The notes below the pieces were generated by a model. It ran no database searches. It was not told where the DNA came from and saw nothing but the letters and a program-made list of their open reading frames with translations. 64,000 nt of DNA from CAVXNB01 sp963763085 (GTDB lineage: Bacteria; Actinomycetota; Acidimicrobiia; Acidimicrobiales; Bog-793), in contig CAVXNB010000004.1 of NCBI GenBank assembly GCA_963763085.1, positions 186,001-250,000 of the forward strand, read 5' to 3'. Position 1 is the stretch's first letter, and each line of letters starts with the position of its first letter. Below, piece by piece: positions 35,771-44,101 of the stretch. The position numbers and the translations under genes are program-made.

Positions 35771-37104
35771 GTGACCCAGCTCTTGTCGCCTCCTCTGCGA
35801 GAAGAACCTGACCCCGAGGCGATCATCAAAGAGGCACGGCGTCTACGCCGTCGGCGGTGGATCATCGGAACCGCCATCGCCGTTCTCGTGATCGCGAGCA
35901 CGCGACGGTCGCCGTCACGCTGTCGTCGCAACACGGACAGTCGCCGCCGCCTGTGACGTTCGAGGGCCCGGCGTCGCTCCTCCCCGGTAAGGCGGCGCTC
36001 GACCACTCGATCCTCGTCTCGCCAGCAGGACTGTCAGGCTCCCTGAGCGGAGGTAGCGGAGCGCGCCAGTTGACGGTCGTCGATCCCGCGAACGCTACCT
36101 ACCACGCTGTGCAGCCATTCTCCCGCAACACCTTATTGACGTTTCCGTGGTTGGCGAGTGGTGACGAGGTCGTGGCCGTCAACGGCCTCCAATTCACGGA
36201 CAGCATCCCGCAGGTCGGGACAGCCGTCGCCTTCTCGCCAACGCGCCCGAGGTCGATCCGGACGCTCGGTAGGGCCTCGTATGTAGTCGACGCCTATCCG
36301 CCCGGAGGCGTATGGCTGGTTGTCGACCCCGCCTTCGGCAATACGCCCGCCTCCGAGGCTGGTTGCACGGTCGAGGAGGTCTCCCTTTCCGGACGAGTCC
36401 TTGTCGGAACGCGTCCATATCTGTGCGGTTGGACCATCGACGGTCCGGCGCCGGCGGGGCTTCTCGTAACAGCGGCCCCGGTACCGCCGCAGGGCGTAGA
36501 GAATGCGCCGGGAGTCTTGAGCGTATGGAACCCAGCGAGTAACCAGGTCGTGGCCAGGTACGGGCACACATCGCCGAATATCCAGGTTGACGGTGATAGC
36601 GGGAAGTTCATGCTCTGGAACGAATGCAGCTCCACTCCGTGCGCGCCCGACAGCTTTACAGACCTCGTTACGGGACAAACGTCTGTGCTCCCACCGGTGG
36701 CCAGCGGCTGGCAGCTGGAGTCAAGGTACCTCTTGGCCCCGGACGGCTCTTTCGCCGCTGCGGTCGCCATCTCCGATGCCACCGAGGCCGCTCTCAGAAG
36801 CGGACCGGTGATCAGTCCGCCATGTTGCTATTACGGGGTCCGGGCGATTCCGAGTGAGATGCTCGTCTACAACCTGCACACGGACAGTCTCGTGGAGTCT
36901 CGCCCACTCATGGCGGCGTCCGATCTTCTCGGACACTGGTCTGCCGACAGTGCCTACCTGTTCCTCACCTTGGACCTCGGACACATCGAGGCTGTGCCGC
37001 TTTGGTCGGATGTGGCAGCTATCCGCGTAACCGCCGTAGCCGGCGAAGGGATTGGCGCGCGTGTTCCGTCGGAGTCGTTCCTGCCATTGGCAGCCAACAA
37101 GTAG
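35771..37104 (+). CDS. Membrane-anchored propeller-like protein with a probable frameshift
   Basis: About 444 residues if joined. A GTG at 35771 opens an acidic/basic N-terminus (REEPDPEAIIKEARRLRRRR) and one transmembrane helix (WIIGTAIAVLVIA). The frame changes at about 35900 (a base appears missing), and a 400-residue extracellular part follows with irregular beta-repeat text such as GKFMLWNECSSTPCAPDSF. No family recognised. The gene resembles the preceding lipoprotein in style, not sequence. Divergent from the gntR remnant. The frameshift could be real, since the region shows other decay. Confidence 0.5.
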
Positions 37105-37255
37105 GAGCCCGCAGGCCGGAACTACGGTCATCGTGGGCTTGCCCGACCTGGAGGGCCCGACTCGTCCGGCTTGGCGCCTGTGGGGCTAAGCATGAGCCAC
37201 CACAAAACCCTCTACCGTGTGAATCGCCCACGAATTAGCCCTCCAAAGCTCGGTG

Positions 37256-37261
37256 TAGGAT
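37256..37261 (+). promoter_or_regulatory. -10 box, candidate leaderless promoter
   Basis: TAGGAT lies 6 nt before the GTG at 37268, with no ribosome site between. The same layout occurs upstream of aroC and the PadR gene. Confidence 0.4.
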
Positions 37262-37267
37262 GCAAAT

Positions 37268-37993
37268 GTGCGTTCGTTGCGGTCGGTTGCCCTTGTGATC
37301 GTTGGTTCCGCGGCCGTGCTCCCCATCCTGGCATCTATGCCTGCTGGTGCATCTACCGGGCGAAGCTCCGGTAGCTCTCTCATGAAGGAGACCCTGAAGG
37401 CGGTCGCTCATGAGCACTCAGTTCACATCGCGGCCACGACCAAAGGTAAGGCTGCCACAGGTAAGCAGGCAACAGTCACCATAGTCACTGATGCGGGAAC
37501 CGCCGTAGGAATCCAACACATAACGTTCGAACAAGGAGGTCGGTCCGGCCACGAGATAGTTGAGGAGGTCAAGGGCATCGGCTACTTGCGGGGCGATGCC
37601 TTTACTCTCCAGAGCTTCAACGAGTTCTCCAAGTCGGCTGCAAAAAAGTATGCGATGAAGTGGATGTCAGTGACGAAGTCCGACTCGGGGTTCGTCACCT
37701 TGACTGCTGGAGTATTGATGTCAACCATCCCCGCCGAAATCGAGATGCCAAGTCCTAAGCTGCTTGCAGGCACATATAGGGTCGCGGGAGCGAGGGTGAA
37801 GGCTCTCCGGTCGAAGGTGGTAGAAGGGTCCTCGACGTTTACGGGCACTTTGTTTGTCGAAGCGACCGGAGAGCCGCTCCCGGTCGAACAGAAGTTCACC
37901 AGCACAGGCGGCGGCAGTGTCGCTAGCTTCAACAGCTGGAATCAGCCAGTCCATGTCAAGGCCCACGCTCGTCAGTACCTTTGCCATAAGTAG
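37268..37993 (+). CDS. Secreted protein, possibly LppX/LprG-like fold
   Basis: A 241-residue exported protein. It has a cleavable signal peptide (SVALVIVGSAAVLPILASMP, then AGAST) without a lipobox cysteine. The mature part is rich in Lys, Thr and Gly and ends with FNSWNQPVHVKA, a phrase typical of actinobacterial LppX/LprG-like lipid-binding proteins. Codon choice here is visibly less GC-biased than in the flanking core genes, which suggests acquisition. The family call is tentative. No operon partner. Confidence 0.55.
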   Translation: MRSLRSVALVIVGSAAVLPILASMPAGASTGRSSGSSLMKETLKAVAHEHSVHIAATTKGKAATGKQATVTIVTDAGTAVGIQHITFEQGGRSGHEIVEEVKGIGYLRGDAFTLQSFNEFSKSAAKKYAMKWMSVTKSDSGFVTLTAGVLMSTIPAEIEMPSPKLLAGTYRVAGARVKALRSKVVEGSSTFTGTLFVEATGEPLPVEQKFTSTGGGSVASFNSWNQPVHVKAHARQYLCHK

Positions 37994-38026
37994 CGGTCTG
38001 CCCTTGGCGCTCTTCGCCAAGGGGAC

Positions 38027-38335
38027 ATGCTGTCAGGCCTCGGTGAAGTGCCCCTAGCTGGTTGGACGCGATCATCGAGGGCTACAACAGGGACCTACCG
38101 GTTGGCGGTTCCGTCGCCCGCCGGCGTGGACGACGATCATCAGTTCATGCTCAAGATTGTCGTCGACGGAACTGTTCGCACAGCACCGTCGGTTGAGGGC
38201 GAGCCGACCGAGGAGATCATCGCCTGGATGCTGCAGGAGGTCTATGGCGAGTTCATCGAGCGCACCATCGGGGAAGCCTGGCCGCGTCTGTCGAATTCAC
38301 GCACCCACCCTCTCGTCCCCGAGCACGAGCCATAG
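38027..38335 (+). CDS. Hypothetical protein
   Basis: A 102-residue open frame. The C-terminal two thirds (HQFMLKIVVDGTVRTAPSVE, EEIIAWMLQEVYGEFIE) have balanced composition and predicted helix, unlike antisense shadows. The N-terminal third is less convincing, so the true start may be an internal codon. No family recognised. It sits between the secreted protein and the first repeat unit. Confidence 0.35.
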   Translation: MLSGLGEVPLAGWTRSSRATTGTYRLAVPSPAGVDDDHQFMLKIVVDGTVRTAPSVEGEPTEEIIAWMLQEVYGEFIERTIGEAWPRLSNSRTHPLVPEHEP

Positions 38336-38380
38336 GCAGTAGCGGTGCCGGCGCCACTAGCGAGGGCGAAATTCTCCGCT

Positions 38381-38763
38381 TCACTGAGTGCGGCCAGAAT
38401 TGTGGCTACCCGCTGTTGCAGCAGGCTCAGCACGCGAACACAACCCTCGGTGGCGCAAGAGCCAGCCGCATGCCCGCCGGACAGTCGGAGACAGCACCAG
38501 TTCGTCGAAAAGCGCGACAAGCTCACCTACTTCGACGTAGAACCGGACGTCGTCCTCGGTACCTCGCGAAGGACCTGCTCGTAGACACGGATTCGGTCGG
38601 CCCGCTGGCCAAGGTCGTACATGATCGCCGGCTCACTCCATCGGACGTGGAACGGCAACTCGACGATGAGCGCCGCTTTCGGTACGGAAGGGTCACCGAC
38701 GTCCTCCGGTATCGCGACGGGACGGGCAGCGGGTCTGAGCCAGGGATTGCGAGTCCTTGCCAT
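38381..38763 (-). pseudogene. Frameshifted copy A of a duplicated hypothetical gene
   Basis: Copy A of the 114-residue protein intact at 40088-40432. The first 65 codons match copy B (VELPFHVRWSEPAIMYDLGQ). At about 38563 copy A has GGTACCTCG where copy B has GGTACCCTCG; the lost C shifts the frame. After repair it continues VGELVALFDELVLSPTVRR and then diverges at the repeat border, ending at 38381. The comparison of copies proves that one is indel-altered. Confidence 0.65.
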
Positions 38764-39244
38764 CCCCAGATTTTACGGTCGTTGGCCCAGGTCATGAGGT
38801 TCGAATCCGGTCGAGGCGGCACGATACATAGACCTGAACAGCACTTTTGCGCTGATTCTTGGCCTGATGTGCGCGTAATGTCCGCAGTTCAGAGCTGGCT
38901 AGACCGTGATGACCTCTGTCACGGCCTACCCTTTGAGCGAGAGGAGGCTCTCGTGACCTTCGAACGAATCACCGTCAGCGCGGCTCAGATGGGAGGCCAG
39001 CCCTGCATCCGTGGGTTGCGGATCCCGGTGGCAACTGTTGTGGCCATGGTGGGGGACGGGATGAGTGTCGATGAGATCGTCGCCGCTCTTCCGGTCTTGA
39101 CGCCCGAGGACGTGAGCGAAGCCCTCCATTACGCGGTGGCGGTGCTCCAGGAGCGAATATTGCCGCTGCTCGACCAGGCTTGAGGTTGCTCGTCGATCAG
39201 TGTCTGTCTGCCGAGTTGGCGGAGAGGCTGTCCGCCGCCGGTCA
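38440..39244. repeat. Direct repeat, copy A (about 0.8 kb)
   Basis: Nearly identical to 40104-40919. Each unit carries the 3' part of a minus-strand hypothetical gene, then a plus-strand DUF433 antitoxin gene and the start of a DUF5615 PIN-like toxin gene. The copies are 1.66 kb apart and differ by scattered substitutions and small indels, so the duplication is not very recent. No terminal inverted repeats or transposase are seen. Confidence 0.85.
38953..39183 (+). CDS. DUF433 antitoxin-like protein, copy A
   Basis: A 76-residue DUF433 protein. QPCIRGLRIPVATVVAMVGD and SVDEIVAALPVLTPEDVSEA are the family signature, a winged-helix fold related to VapB-type antitoxins. GTG start at 38953 with GAGGAGG upstream. 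Its stop overlaps the TTG of a DUF5615 toxin reading frame, the usual coupled arrangement, but that toxin frame is broken after about 20 residues. Confidence 0.85.
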   Translation: MTFERITVSAAQMGGQPCIRGLRIPVATVVAMVGDGMSVDEIVAALPVLTPEDVSEALHYAVAVLQERILPLLDQA

Positions 39245-39245
39245 C
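39180..39245 (+). pseudogene. DUF5615 PIN-like toxin remnant, copy A
   Basis: A TTG overlapping the antitoxin stop begins LRLLVDQCLSAELAERLSAA, the N-terminus of DUF5615 PIN-like proteins with the first catalytic Asp. The match ends at the repeat border (39244), so the rest of the nuclease is gone. Confidence 0.65.
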
Positions 39246-39535
39246 GGTTGCACGCCGACGTTGTCCCATCGACATGACTGCTCTACCTCAACTTGCAAGC
39301 TGATCTAGCTCTGTGGCTAAATAATCACCTGGACGAACGCAGAAGAATCCATCAAGGAGGCAGTATCGAGCGGCAAATCTCCTGGAGCGTACGAAGCCCG
39401 TCATCGGCGCAAGCCCTGGACCACACACCCGATGGTTGTTCCCGCGGCCGCCTACTGCCGGTCGAACGTGCTCGCACCCGGTCCTCGATCGCGGATCTGA
39501 CGCGTCGGAAAATCGCTCGTGCAACGCTTCGGCTG

Positions 39536-39763
39536 TCAGATAGCGCCCGGATAGATCTTCTCTGCCTCGGCCACTGTCGGTCGTCGAGTCCGATCGTCAC
39601 CGCGTGGCGAGTTCTCGTAAAGCGCGCCGCATCGCGGACATCGGAGCAGGATCATCCGGCGGGATTCGTCGCTTCCGATCTGAACAACGTGGCCGTAGAA
39701 GCGGTTCTGGTCGTCAGCGCAGAAGTCGCATCCGAAGTCGACCGGGGAGGACTTGGCGGTCAC
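39536..39763 (-). CDS. Small CxxC-CxxC protein
   Basis: A 75-residue protein with two CxxC pairs (GCDFCADD and LRCPRCGALYEN), followed by ENSPRGDDRTRRPTVAEAEK. The spacing suggests a zinc ribbon. Similar small proteins accompany immunity or toxin loci in Actinobacteria. It lies between the two repeat copies and is read convergently with copy A of the antitoxin. Function unknown. Confidence 0.6.
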   Translation of the reverse strand: MTAKSSPVDFGCDFCADDQNRFYGHVVQIGSDESRRMILLRCPRCGALYENSPRGDDRTRRPTVAEAEKIYPGAI

Positions 39764-40087
39764 ATCTCATCATGACCGCTGTGCGTCGACTCAGGTATCC
39801 GCCAGTCGGCACCTGCGATCCGGGCCAGCCCGCAAGGACGACCATGTGCGGTCGCTTCGGAGATTGCTGGTCTACTGAAGGTGATGCGATCACGGCCCGA
39901 GCTCCCGAACGGTTGGTCGTGGCCGATCAAGCGCCGGCAGAGGTCGAGACGCTCTTTTCTGGCGTCGGACACGTTTATTGGTGGGGATGGTCGCGAAAGC
40001 GAGCGGCCACTAAAGGCAGGTCCACGCGCCTGTTTCTGAGATGTCTGCCATGCCCCAACCGGGCCTCACCATCGTCGCTGTGCCGTT
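39764..40087. other. Stretch without a convincing gene
   Basis: Both strands were read. A 70-codon minus-strand frame (39760-39972) has no recognisable family or clear ribosome site. Nothing else is supported. Confidence 0.4.
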
Positions 40088-40432
40088 TCAATACCGGCAA
40101 GCGACAACCCCTCGGTGGCGCAAGAGCCAGTCCGCCCATGCCCGCCGGACAGTCGGAGGCAGCACCAGTTCGTCGAAAAGTGCGACAAGCTCACCTACTT
40201 CGACGTAGAACCGGACGTCGTCCTCGGTACCCTCGCGAAGGACCTGCTCGTAGACACGGATTCGGTCGGCCCGCTGCCCAAGGTCGTACATGATCGCCGG
40301 CTCACTCCATCGGACGTGGAACGGCAGCTCGACGATGCCCGACGCTTTCGGTACGGAAGGATCACCGACGTCCTCCGGTATCGCGACGGGACGGGCAGCG
40401 GGTCCGAGCCAGGGATTGCGAGTCCTTGCCAT
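40088..40432 (-). CDS. Conserved hypothetical protein, copy B (intact)
   Basis: A 114-residue soluble protein: VELPFHVRWSEPAIMYDLGQ, RVYEQVLREGTEDDVRFYVE and PTVRRAWADWLLRHRGV. This text is a widespread actinobacterial conserved hypothetical, often beside nucleotidyltransferase-type toxin genes; that association is from memory and no such partner is visible here. ATG at 40432. It begins inside the direct repeat and ends just outside it. Possibly an orphan antitoxin. Confidence 0.6.
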   Translation of the reverse strand: MARTRNPWLGPAARPVAIPEDVGDPSVPKASGIVELPFHVRWSEPAIMYDLGQRADRIRVYEQVLREGTEDDVRFYVEVGELVALFDELVLPPTVRRAWADWLLRHRGVVACRY

Positions 40433-40919
40433 CCCCAGATCGTACGGTCATTGGCCCAGGTCATGAGGTTCGAATCCGGTCGAGCGGCATGATACATAGC
40501 CTCTGAACAGCACTTTTGCGCTGATTCTTGGCCAGCCTGATGTCCGCGAAATGTCCGCAGTGTTCAGAGCTGGCTCGACCGTGATGACCTCTGTCGCGGC
40601 CTACTCTTTGAGCGAGAGGAGGCTCTCGTAACCTTCGAACGAATCACCGTCAGCCCGGCTCAGATGAGAGGCCAGCCCTGCATCCGCGGGTTGCGGATCC
40701 CGGCGGCAACTGTCGTGGCCATGGTGGCGGACGGGATGAGTGTCGATGAGATCGTCGGCGCTCTTCCGGACTTGACGCCCGAAGACGTGAGCGAGGCCCT
40801 CCATTACGCGGCGGCGGTGCTCCAGGAGCGAATGTTGCCGCTGCCCGACCCGGCTTGAGGTTCCTCGTCGATCAGTGTCTGTCTGCCGAGTTGGCGGAGG
40901 GGCTGTCCGCCGCCGGTCA
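40104..40919. repeat. Direct repeat, copy B (about 0.8 kb)
   Basis: Second copy of 38440-39244. It differs by an extra C that keeps the hypothetical frame open, by a small insertion near 40535-40560, and by loss of the antitoxin start codon. Beyond its right border the toxin frame continues further than in copy A, so copy B is probably closer to the parental arrangement. Confidence 0.85.
40664..40858 (+). CDS. DUF433 antitoxin-like protein, copy B, start codon lost
   Basis: At the position of the copy A start (GTG) this copy reads GTA (40628-40630), so the normal start is gone. The next start is an ATG at 40664, giving 64 residues that still hold QPCIRGLRIPAATVVAMVAD and the SVDEIV helix but miss the first 12 residues. 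It may be translated poorly or not at all. It overlaps the toxin fragment that follows. Confidence 0.6.
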   Translation: MRGQPCIRGLRIPAATVVAMVADGMSVDEIVGALPDLTPEDVSEALHYAAAVLQERMLPLPDPA

Positions 40920-41004
40920 AGATGCCGTCCACGTGTCCGCCTACAAGCTGAGCCGCGCCGACGACACGGAGATCCTTGGTCCCGCCATTCGCGAGCTCAC
41001 ATGA
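40855..41004 (+). pseudogene. DUF5615 PIN-like toxin fragment, copy B
   Basis: TTG start overlapping the antitoxin stop. The 49 residues read LRFLVDQCLSAELAEGLSAA then DAVHVSAYKLSRADDTEIL, the first half of a DUF5615 PIN-like nuclease. Full proteins are about 110 residues and carry further acidic residues (the SADTDF block), absent here. It stops at the TGA at 41002-41004. Confidence 0.7.
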
Positions 41005-41056
41005 GAGCCTGAATGCAGGTCCGATGGCGAGCCGAGGTCTGCGAGGCATAGAGCAG

Positions 41057-41468
41057 TTACGGTCCGAAAAACCGTTCGACAGCGTGTGGATCCTCTGGCA
41101 GCACGATGATCTCATCGATCTTGTCTGCAACGTCGAATGCCAAGAGGAACATGATGCGTCCCGCGAATTTCGCGTCTTTCCATCTGCATCTGGATATCGG
41201 CCCAAGCGGCTACGTGATGTTCGCCAACCATCCAGTCTTCCCACTTGATCGCCTCGAATGTTCCCTTTGTCCGCTCGACAAGATCGCAGAGATGCCCGGC
41301 CACCTCCGCGCCTCCCGAGAACACCCGAGAAAGGGTGCTGACTCCCGCGACCCGGTAGGTCACTACAGGCGAGAGCAGCCCGATCGCCTGGTCGAGGTCA
41401 CGGTGACCGATATGCATCACGAACCTTTGCGCGGCCTCAAGACGAGTTGGATTCGTCGGTTCGGACAT
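41057..41468 (-). CDS. SnoaL-like/NTF2-fold protein, +1 frameshift
   Basis: About 136 residues after repair. AAQRFVMHIGHRDLDQAIGL and FEAIKWEDWMVGEHHVAAWA are typical of SnoaL-like polyketide-cyclase or nuclear-transport-factor-2-fold proteins. At about 41162 one base too many breaks the frame. Dropping it gives RIMFLLAFDVADKIDEIIVL and a stop at 41057. The ATG at 41468 is preferred over 41489 because GGAGAAG precedes it. Ligand unknown. Confidence 0.65.
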
Positions 41469-41515
41469 CGCTTCTCCATTCCGCTTCATCGACTCGGCGA
41501 GGTCAGCGGATGAGT

Positions 41516-42604
41516 CTACGGGCGGCGCCGGCGTGTGTTGAGCGGAGGGCGAAAGCCGGGAGTGGCGCGGTCGGACGACCAGGGAGCAGGCGGCGCGAAC
41601 GTCAGCGACGCAAGACCGAGAAGTACAGCGTCATAGTTGACCCTCCAGCCCGCGAAGTCGCGCCACATCCGGTCACGATCGCTCCGCAGCGCGGCACCCG
41701 CGGCGGCGAAGCGGTCACAGGCGGCGTCGAACTCGGCGCGGTTGATGGCGATGGGGTCGTCCGGTCGGGGATCCGGCTCATATGGCAGCGCAAAGAAGTC
41801 GGAGATCCTTCGTAACGAGATATAGCCGGTCCTGATGCAGAGCTCGGCTTGCGGTTGGCGCTCGAGGTCGATCGCGGCGACCAGTAGTGAGGCGGCGTCG
41901 AGGACGGCTCCAGCCGCAGTGACCCACGACCGCTCAGGCTGGGGCGAGCGGAAGAAGACGAGGCTGGGCGTCGAGACGTGTGTCTCCTCTATGTCGGCGA
42001 ACCATCGCGCCCAGTCCCGCCAGATGTGTTTAGTGTCCGCCAACCCGTCGATCCGAGCGAGCCGCTCGATCATCTCGAGCGCATCGGGCGGCGAACCGGC
42101 TTGTGTCTCGAGCGAGGTCACCATCACCTCCCGCCTCGAGTACGAGTTGTAGATCGACGGAAGGTAGGCGATCAGGAGGGCCACGAGCCCGAGGCCAAGC
42201 GCAGCCTCGATGAATGCCACCGCCGTCTGGGGCAGGGACATCGGTCGGACGAAGCCGAGGGTCAACAGCGACGACCCGCTCTCGGCGAACGCTGAGTGGA
42301 ACGATGGCGCTCCGAGTGACCAGTCGATCAGCATGCAACCAGCAATCACGAGCGACAGCCACGCGATCGGCAGCATGAGCAAGCCCGTCGGCGCGTACGC
42401 CGCGAGCACCGCATCGCGGCGACGGAAGTCCTCGATGTGCCGGGCCCGCAGAAAGAACGGGATCCTCGTGAGGGCGAACATCAAGCGAGTGAGCAGCACT
42501 GGCGTGGCCCTCGGCACGATGACTGTCATCACGGCGGCCACGATCGCCCACGTCACAACTGCCGCTCCGGCAAGCCCGACGAGCGCGTGGGCGAGATCGC
42601 TCAT
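41516..42604 (-). CDS. Membrane protein with an ion-channel-like pore motif
   Basis: A 362-residue protein. The N-terminal 180 residues have about four hydrophobic helices, with SGSSLLTLGFVRP between the last two in the place of a two-helix channel selectivity loop. The C-terminal half is cytosolic, helical and Trp-rich. It resembles actinobacterial putative potassium-channel-like proteins, but a canonical TVGYG filter is absent, so transport is uncertain. ATG at 42604 with TACCGT 7 nt upstream and no ribosome site. Divergent from the PadR gene. Confidence 0.55.
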   Translation of the reverse strand: MSDLAHALVGLAGAAVVTWAIVAAVMTVIVPRATPVLLTRLMFALTRIPFFLRARHIEDFRRRDAVLAAYAPTGLLMLPIAWLSLVIAGCMLIDWSLGAPSFHSAFAESGSSLLTLGFVRPMSLPQTAVAFIEAALGLGLVALLIAYLPSIYNSYSRREVMVTSLETQAGSPPDALEMIERLARIDGLADTKHIWRDWARWFADIEETHVSTPSLVFFRSPQPERSWVTAAGAVLDAASLLVAAIDLERQPQAELCIRTGYISLRRISDFFALPYEPDPRPDDPIAINRAEFDAACDRFAAAGAALRSDRDRMWRDFAGWRVNYDAVLLGLASLTFAPPAPWSSDRATPGFRPPLNTRRRRP

Positions 42605-42611
42605 CACCCGA

Positions 42612-42617
42612 ACGGTA
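42612..42617 (-). promoter_or_regulatory. -10 box, candidate leaderless promoter
   Basis: On the minus strand TACCGT precedes the ATG at 42604 by exactly 7 nt. It decides this start over an upstream in-frame codon at 42658. Confidence 0.45.
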
Positions 42618-42692
42618 CGGCTGCGCAGCTCAAGGGTCAACGAAGGGCCCGCGGCCATGGTTTTGCCGAAAGCTGGAGAGGCGAATACTCCG

Positions 42693-42705
42693 GTACACGT
42701 TGTAC
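42693..42705. promoter_or_regulatory. Candidate PadR operator
   Basis: GTACA-CGT-TGTAC is a perfect 5-bp inverted repeat whose right arm ends 3 bp before the -35 hexamer of the PadR promoter. PadR dimers bind short AT/TA-edged palindromes near their own promoter, so autorepression is likely. Confidence 0.5.
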
Positions 42706-42708
42706 TGG

Positions 42709-42738
42709 TTGACGGTATATCGGCATACGGACTATAGT
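42709..42738 (+). promoter_or_regulatory. Promoter of the PadR-membrane protein operon
   Basis: TTGACG and TATAGT are separated by 18 bp, the best sigma70-type promoter in the window. The -10 ends 6 nt before the GTG at 42745, so the transcript is essentially leaderless. Confidence 0.7.
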
Positions 42739-42744
42739 CGAAGC

Positions 42745-43092
42745 GTGGCCGATGATCGAACCCCCTCCGAACGGCTCGGTGCGTTCGGTCGGTACGCCGG
42801 CCCCGCTACGTTGATCCTCTCCAGCCTGGCGGAGGGGGCCAAGCACGGGTACGCCTTGACCAAGGACATCGAGGCCTTCGCCGGAGTGCGGCTCGCACCG
42901 GGCACCCTCTACGAGGCTTTGAGCCGGCTCGAGGGACAGGGTCTCATCGAGCCGCTCGAGAGCTCCGACCGCCGGCGGCCCTACCAGCTGACCGCCGTAG
43001 GCGCGGAAGCCCTCCGGATTCATCTCGCCGCCCAAAGGCGCGTCGCCGACGTGGGGCTTCGCCGATTGGCGCGGAGCTGGGGCGCTGCATGA
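42745..43092 (+). CDS. PadR-family transcriptional regulator
   Basis: A 115-residue PadR winged helix: LILSSLAEGAKHGYALTKDI, LAPGTLYEALSRLEGQGLIE and RRPYQLTAVGAEALR. The C-terminal dimerisation helix is short. The GTG at 42745 is fixed by the promoter 6 nt upstream. The stop overlaps the ATG of the membrane protein by 4 nt. PadR proteins control membrane or efflux genes in response to small molecules, and the partner here fits. Confidence 0.85.
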   Translation: MADDRTPSERLGAFGRYAGPATLILSSLAEGAKHGYALTKDIEAFAGVRLAPGTLYEALSRLEGQGLIEPLESSDRRRPYQLTAVGAEALRIHLAAQRRVADVGLRRLARSWGAA

Positions 43093-44090
43093 GAGAACGG
43101 TCCGAAGAAGTCACACGTCAGGCCAAGCGCCTGCTCCGCTGGTACCCGAAGGACTGGCGCGCCCGCTACGGCGACGAGTTCGCCGAATTGCTCGTCGCCG
43201 AGATCCGCGAGCGACCGCGCTCGCTGAGACGCAGCGCCGACGTCGCCTGGAGCGGGCTCACTGCAAGGCTTACCGACGCGGGGCTCGCCGGTCAGGCGAT
43301 CGAGCGCAGCGACCAGGTTCGAGCCAGCTTGGCATCCCTCGGTTGTGCGTTGGGTGTCTTCCTCGCGTTTGGCGTCGCCATGTGGTCGCAGTTGACCATC
43401 GGCTGGCAGTGGTCGGAACCAGCCACCAGTGCGACTTATGCGGCGATGGTCCTGATGTCCGGAATCATGCTTCTCTTCTGCATCCTGGCGGTGTTCTCTG
43501 CGATTCCAATCGCCTTTTACGTCGTCGAAAGTATCGCCCGCGGCCGATCGCAGAGGCTTGTGCGTCCATCGCTGCTCTTGCTCGCCGGTGCCGCGTTCCT
43601 GATCATCGGCAGTCGTCACTTCGGGAATGGCTGGCCAGGTACCGGCGGCCACCATTGGGCACAGCAGGGCCTCGTGCCCGGCGGCGTGGCCGCATTTACG
43701 TGGGCGTCGACCCTCTCAGTCACTTCGTACTGGGCCCACTTAGGCGCGCTGGCCTCGTTTCCCACCCTCGAGCTCGTATGGATGGCGCTGAGCCCTGTCG
43801 CCATGGTCTGTCTGGTGGTCGGGGCGGCCAAGACTGTCCGCAGAGTGGATCTGCCGCCGCGAACCCTGCGCTACGAGGCTTGCCTGGCTCGCGTCTCCGT
43901 CTGCGGCATGACCGCATTTCTCGTGGGGTCCTGCGTTTGGGTCATCGACGGTGGTCCTGGGCCGAAGAACCTGTTCCACACTGGGGCCATCGACATTGCC
44001 GCGCTCGTGATGATGGCCGCGGCCGTGGCTGTTGCCTACCGAGCTGCACAACGAGCCCGCCATGGCGGACTTCTCCTCAGCCGGCGCTGA
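43089..44090 (+). CDS. PadR-linked multi-pass membrane protein
   Basis: A 333-residue protein. The cytosolic opening LLRWYPKDWRARYGDEFAEL is a phrase shared by actinobacterial membrane proteins paired with PadR regulators. It is followed by about seven hydrophobic helices. No transport or enzyme motif. It overlaps padR by 4 nt, so the two are coupled. The secreted esterase follows 11 bp later and may share the transcript. Likely a stress or envelope-associated membrane protein; the function is unknown. Confidence 0.7.
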   Translation: MRERSEEVTRQAKRLLRWYPKDWRARYGDEFAELLVAEIRERPRSLRRSADVAWSGLTARLTDAGLAGQAIERSDQVRASLASLGCALGVFLAFGVAMWSQLTIGWQWSEPATSATYAAMVLMSGIMLLFCILAVFSAIPIAFYVVESIARGRSQRLVRPSLLLLAGAAFLIIGSRHFGNGWPGTGGHHWAQQGLVPGGVAAFTWASTLSVTSYWAHLGALASFPTLELVWMALSPVAMVCLVVGAAKTVRRVDLPPRTLRYEACLARVSVCGMTAFLVGSCVWVIDGGPGPKNLFHTGAIDIAALVMMAAAVAVAYRAAQRARHGGLLLSRR

Positions 44091-44101
44091 GTCCGATATC
44101 G

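Noticed and set aside
38790..38830. tRNA-like GGTTCGAATCC motif in both repeat copies (also near 40470)
   Set aside because: No acceptor or anticodon arms can be formed around it, so it is not a tRNA; an attachment-site role has no support.
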